Shown piece by piece: positions 7,436 through 8,664 of a DNA stretch of 8,664 bases. Numbering within the stretch: the stretch's first letter is position 1; every line of letters starts with the position of its first letter. Location: NCBI GenBank assembly GCA_903915315.1, contig CAIWSO010000189.1, positions 1-8,664 of the forward strand, written 5' to 3'. The position numbers and the translations under genes were made by a program. Origin of the DNA: an uncultured Spartobacteria bacterium. GTDB taxonomy: Bacteria; Verrucomicrobiota; Verrucomicrobiia; Chthoniobacterales; Terrimicrobiaceae. A model generated the notes under the pieces. The model saw only the letters and a program-made list of their open reading frames with translations. It had not been told where the DNA came from and made no database searches.

Positions 7436-7962
7436 GCCCCGTTTTTTTTCGGTTCCGCTACAGAGACCAGATTGCTGATTTGCAAAACAGTGATGAGTCC
7501 AAAGTCGGAGCTGATGACACCTGCAATGAAGCGGGTGTCAAGACCACTGAGAGCCTCGGGCGGAGCTGGAAGCACTCGCGTGCCTGCAGGAAGGATGTCG
7601 CCAATCGAATCTACCAGCAGGCCGGTTGGGTCGGAGTCCGCCATGTCGTGATTTTCTGGCGGTTGCGGCAAGCGAGCGAGATCGTTAGCTGTTTTAAAAA
7701 CGATGCACCGGTTTTGTGGGAGGGTTGGCGAAGACGGGTGACCGAGACGGTCTTCAAGGTCAAAAGCCGTTAAAATCTGCCCCCGTAGGTGCACAACGCC
7801 GCGCACATAGGATGCCGCCATGCTCACGGGAGTGACGATCGGGCTCCGAAGCACTTCTTTGACCCAAAGGAGATCGCAGGCGTAATGCCGACCGCAGGAT
7901 TTGAACTCGAGTAATTGAGAATCCCTAGGCGCAACGAGAGTGGTAGCGAGGCTCTGAGTCAT
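7432..7962 (-). CDS. cheW: Chemotaxis coupling protein CheW
   Basis: Adaptor that links chemoreceptor tips to CheA in the signalling array. From the ATG at 7962 it has 176 residues, the usual size for CheW. A single CheW domain spans most of the protein: LLEFKSCGRHYACDLLWVKE at the start, SYVRGVVHLRGQILTAFDLE (the conserved GxxxLRGxxLPVxDL-type segment), GLLVDSIGDIL, and FIAGVISSDFGLITVLQIS near the end. The frame can be opened further to a TTG at 8010, but the added residues do not look like CheW and no Shine-Dalgarno precedes it. The ATG at 7962 is preferred because it gives a normal N-terminus and its ATG overlaps the stop of the upstream frame as ATGA. The gene ends in TGATGA after an A8 run (7442-7449). 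Confidence 0.93.
   Translation of the reverse strand: MTQSLATTLVAPRDSQLLEFKSCGRHYACDLLWVKEVLRSPIVTPVSMAASYVRGVVHLRGQILTAFDLEDRLGHPSSPTLPQNRCIVFKTANDLARLPQPPENHDMADSDPTGLLVDSIGDILPAGTRVLPAPPEALSGLDTRFIAGVISSDFGLITVLQISNLVSVAEPKKNGA
7442..7449 (-). repeat. A8 homopolymer near the end of cheW
   Basis: Eight adenines on the coding strand (CCG AAA AAA AAC in the cheW frame), four codons before the cheW stop. Such runs are known slippage sites for polymerase and ribosome. A -1 shift here (or one extra A in the transcript) joins cheW to the bridging frame that ends at the cheA start. Whether slippage occurs cannot be told from sequence. Confidence 0.6.
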
Positions 7963-8294
7963 GAGATTGCGTTCGAATGAAAACTTTGCGGGGTTTCCAC
8001 TGCCGCCCAAAAGGAAAAGGTATTTGATGCCCCCAAATTGATGAAGGGAATGGGGAGATTTTTTAGCTTAGTGCTTTTGATGATTGTGGAAAAGACCATC
8101 ATCAGATTCGGAAGGTCGAGCGCGTCGTTCCCAAAACCACGCAACTTTCTACAAAGTTTTTTGCATTTACCGACGATCAAAGTAGCGATCCGCGAAATGA
8201 GGTTAGGGAGAGCGCCAACTTCCGTAGACTGAATAACGTATATGCCCCAGCTAATGAGCTTCAAATTACTGCACTTAGCTGGAAAAGTTTTCAT
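7959..8294 (-). CDS. Doubtful 111-residue hypothetical ORF upstream of cheW
   Basis: An open frame from the ATG at 8294 to TGA at 7961-7959, where the stop overlaps the cheW ATG as ATGA. Points in favour are this overlap, its length, and a promoter-like sequence ending about 25 bases before its ATG. Points against are the absence of a Shine-Dalgarno, the scarcity of acidic residues (rich in Leu, Ile, Lys, Asn, Ser), the lack of a recognised domain or clear membrane segment, and base composition more AT-rich than its neighbours. I do not recognise the product. It may instead be a non-coding cheW leader or the remnant of a gene. Confidence 0.22.
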   Translation of the reverse strand: MKTFPAKCSNLKLISWGIYVIQSTEVGALPNLISRIATLIVGKCKKLCRKLRGFGNDALDLPNLMMVFSTIIKSTKLKNLPIPFINLGASNTFSFWAAVETPQSFHSNAIS

Positions 8295-8383
8295 CTTTTG
8301 AATAACGGCAAACAGACATTTTTAAGTACCTCTTCTCGTGCTGTCAAACTTTGAAAAAAACGGTGACGAAGCGTCCTGTTTTT
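7963..8383. other. 421-bp region between cyclase and cheW without a confident gene
   Basis: AT-richer than the flanking genes. It contains the terminator hairpin and promoter-like sequence at its cyclase end and the doubtful frame 7959-8294. A short plus-strand frame (8038-8232) has no Shine-Dalgarno and no recognisable sequence. If the 111-residue frame is not translated, cheW would have a leader of about 350 nt from the predicted promoter. No riboswitch, attachment site or repeat array is recognised in it. Confidence 0.6.
8319..8347 (-). promoter_or_regulatory. Predicted sigma70-type promoter for the che operon
   Basis: On the minus strand a perfect -35 box TTGACA (8347-8342), a 17-base spacer, and a -10 box TAAAAA (8324-8319; 4 of 6 against TATAAT). 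It lies directly downstream of the cyclase terminator and points into the che genes, which is where an operon promoter would be expected. Transcription would start near 8312. Confidence 0.45.
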
Positions 8384-8386
8384 TTA
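8354..8386 (-). terminator. Rho-independent-type terminator after the cyclase gene
   Basis: On the minus strand, A7 and a C (8385-8378) pair with G and T7 (8361-8354). The inner stem is GG/CC and ACG/CGT around a CTT loop, with small bulges. The A-tract/T-tract symmetry means it could act on both strands. It overlaps the cyclase stop codon and separates the cyclase from the che transcript. The GC part of the stem is short and imperfect. Confidence 0.45.
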
Positions 8387-8664
8387 GCTGCGTCCGTTGA
8401 CAAAAAATGTCTTCACTTGTCCGAGGCCCTTGCACTCGACCATGCCGCGTTCTTCTAGATTAAACTGGGAATTAAGTTCGGCCATTGTTTGTTCCGAAAT
8501 GTGGATTTTTCCAGGAAGCCCTGAGGACTCCATGCGGCTGGCCACATTCACGGTGTCGCCCCAGATGTCATAGGTGAACTTGATCTTGCCGATGACGCCG
8601 GCGACAACGGGCCCAGAATGAATGCCGATGCGCATGGCCAAGTCGATGTCCCTATTTTTGTTGA
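8384..8664 (-). CDS. Class III adenylyl cyclase, C-terminal part of catalytic domain (5' end outside window)
   Basis: The frame is open to the window edge and ends with TAA at 8386-8384; 92 residues are visible. The sequence is the C-terminal half of a class III nucleotidyl cyclase domain: MRIGIHSGPVVAGVIG, then KFTYDIWGDTVNVASRMES. The Asp of YDIWG sits where adenylyl cyclases carry an adenine-selecting Asp and guanylyl cyclases usually a Cys. The Asn and Arg of VNVASR are the transition-state residues of the family. Together they point to an active enzyme making cAMP. The metal-binding aspartates and the adenine-selecting lysine lie outside the window, as would any sensor domain (HAMP, CHASE2 or receiver are common). 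It has the same orientation as the che genes but is separated by a terminator and 421 bp, so it is probably a separate transcript. It ends shortly after the domain with no C-terminal extension. Confidence 0.93.
   Translation of the reverse strand, partial: NKNRDIDLAMRIGIHSGPVVAGVIGKIKFTYDIWGDTVNVASRMESSGLPGKIHISEQTMAELNSQFNLEERGMVECKGLGQVKTFFVNGRS

Noticed and set aside
7963..8010. N-terminal extension of cheW to a TTG start at 8010
   Set aside because: The extra 16 residues do not resemble CheW, no ribosome binding site precedes the TTG, and the ATG at 7962 gives a normal CheW N-terminus.
8038..8232. 64-codon plus-strand frame in the cheW upstream region
   Set aside because: Begins with TTG-ATG, has no Shine-Dalgarno, no recognisable domain, and is opposed to the predicted transcript.
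8237..8264. Second promoter-like pair TTGAAG / TATACG with 16-base spacing
   Set aside because: Weaker matches in both boxes than the TTGACA/TAAAAA pair upstream; expected by chance in AT-rich sequence.
8065..8280. Distant near-inverted pair AGCTTAGTGC (8065-8074) and GCACTTAGCT (8271-8280)
   Set aside because: Only ten bases with one mismatch and 196 bases apart; no element boundary or target duplication supports an insertion.

Overview
The window carries a minus-strand bacterial chemotaxis-type signalling operon. Read 5'->3' on the coding strand (high to low coordinates), it opens with the tail of a class III adenylyl cyclase (8384-8664, cut by the window edge). A hairpin plus T-tract terminator (8354-8386) and a good sigma70-type promoter (8319-8347) follow, then a doubtful 111-residue reading frame (7959-8294). 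After that come cheW (7432-7962), a 30-codon bridging reading frame (7343-7435), cheA (4521-7346), a transmembrane chemoreceptor (2397-4511), cheB (1314-2378), cheR (436-1290), and the start of a soluble protein with a degenerate chemoreceptor hairpin (1-402, running off the window). No real gene is seen on the plus strand; its long reading frames are antisense shadows of the che genes.

Together the genes encode a nearly complete sensory array. A receptor with a large extracytoplasmic Cache-like sensor is coupled by CheW to the histidine kinase CheA. CheB and CheR are the paired methylesterase and methyltransferase that adapt the receptor. CheA has HPt, P2-like, dimerisation and ATPase regions followed by two CheW-like domains instead of one. 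No cheY, cheZ, cheC, cheD or flagellar gene is in view. The only response regulator seen is the receiver domain of CheB, so the main output partner is either outside the window or something else.

The junctions are tight: 9 nt between cheA and the receptor, 18 nt receptor-cheB, 23 nt cheB-cheR and 33 nt cheR-hairpin gene. The 85-nt cheW-cheA gap is exactly spanned by a small open frame that overlaps cheW and cheA by ATGA at each end. The frame upstream of cheW also ends in an ATGA overlap with the cheW start.

The host is a Gram-negative-type bacterium of moderate GC. The gene order and style would fit a verrucomicrobial or similar environmental lineage, but nothing here fixes the taxon. There are no mobile elements, tRNA, rRNA or CRISPR arrays.
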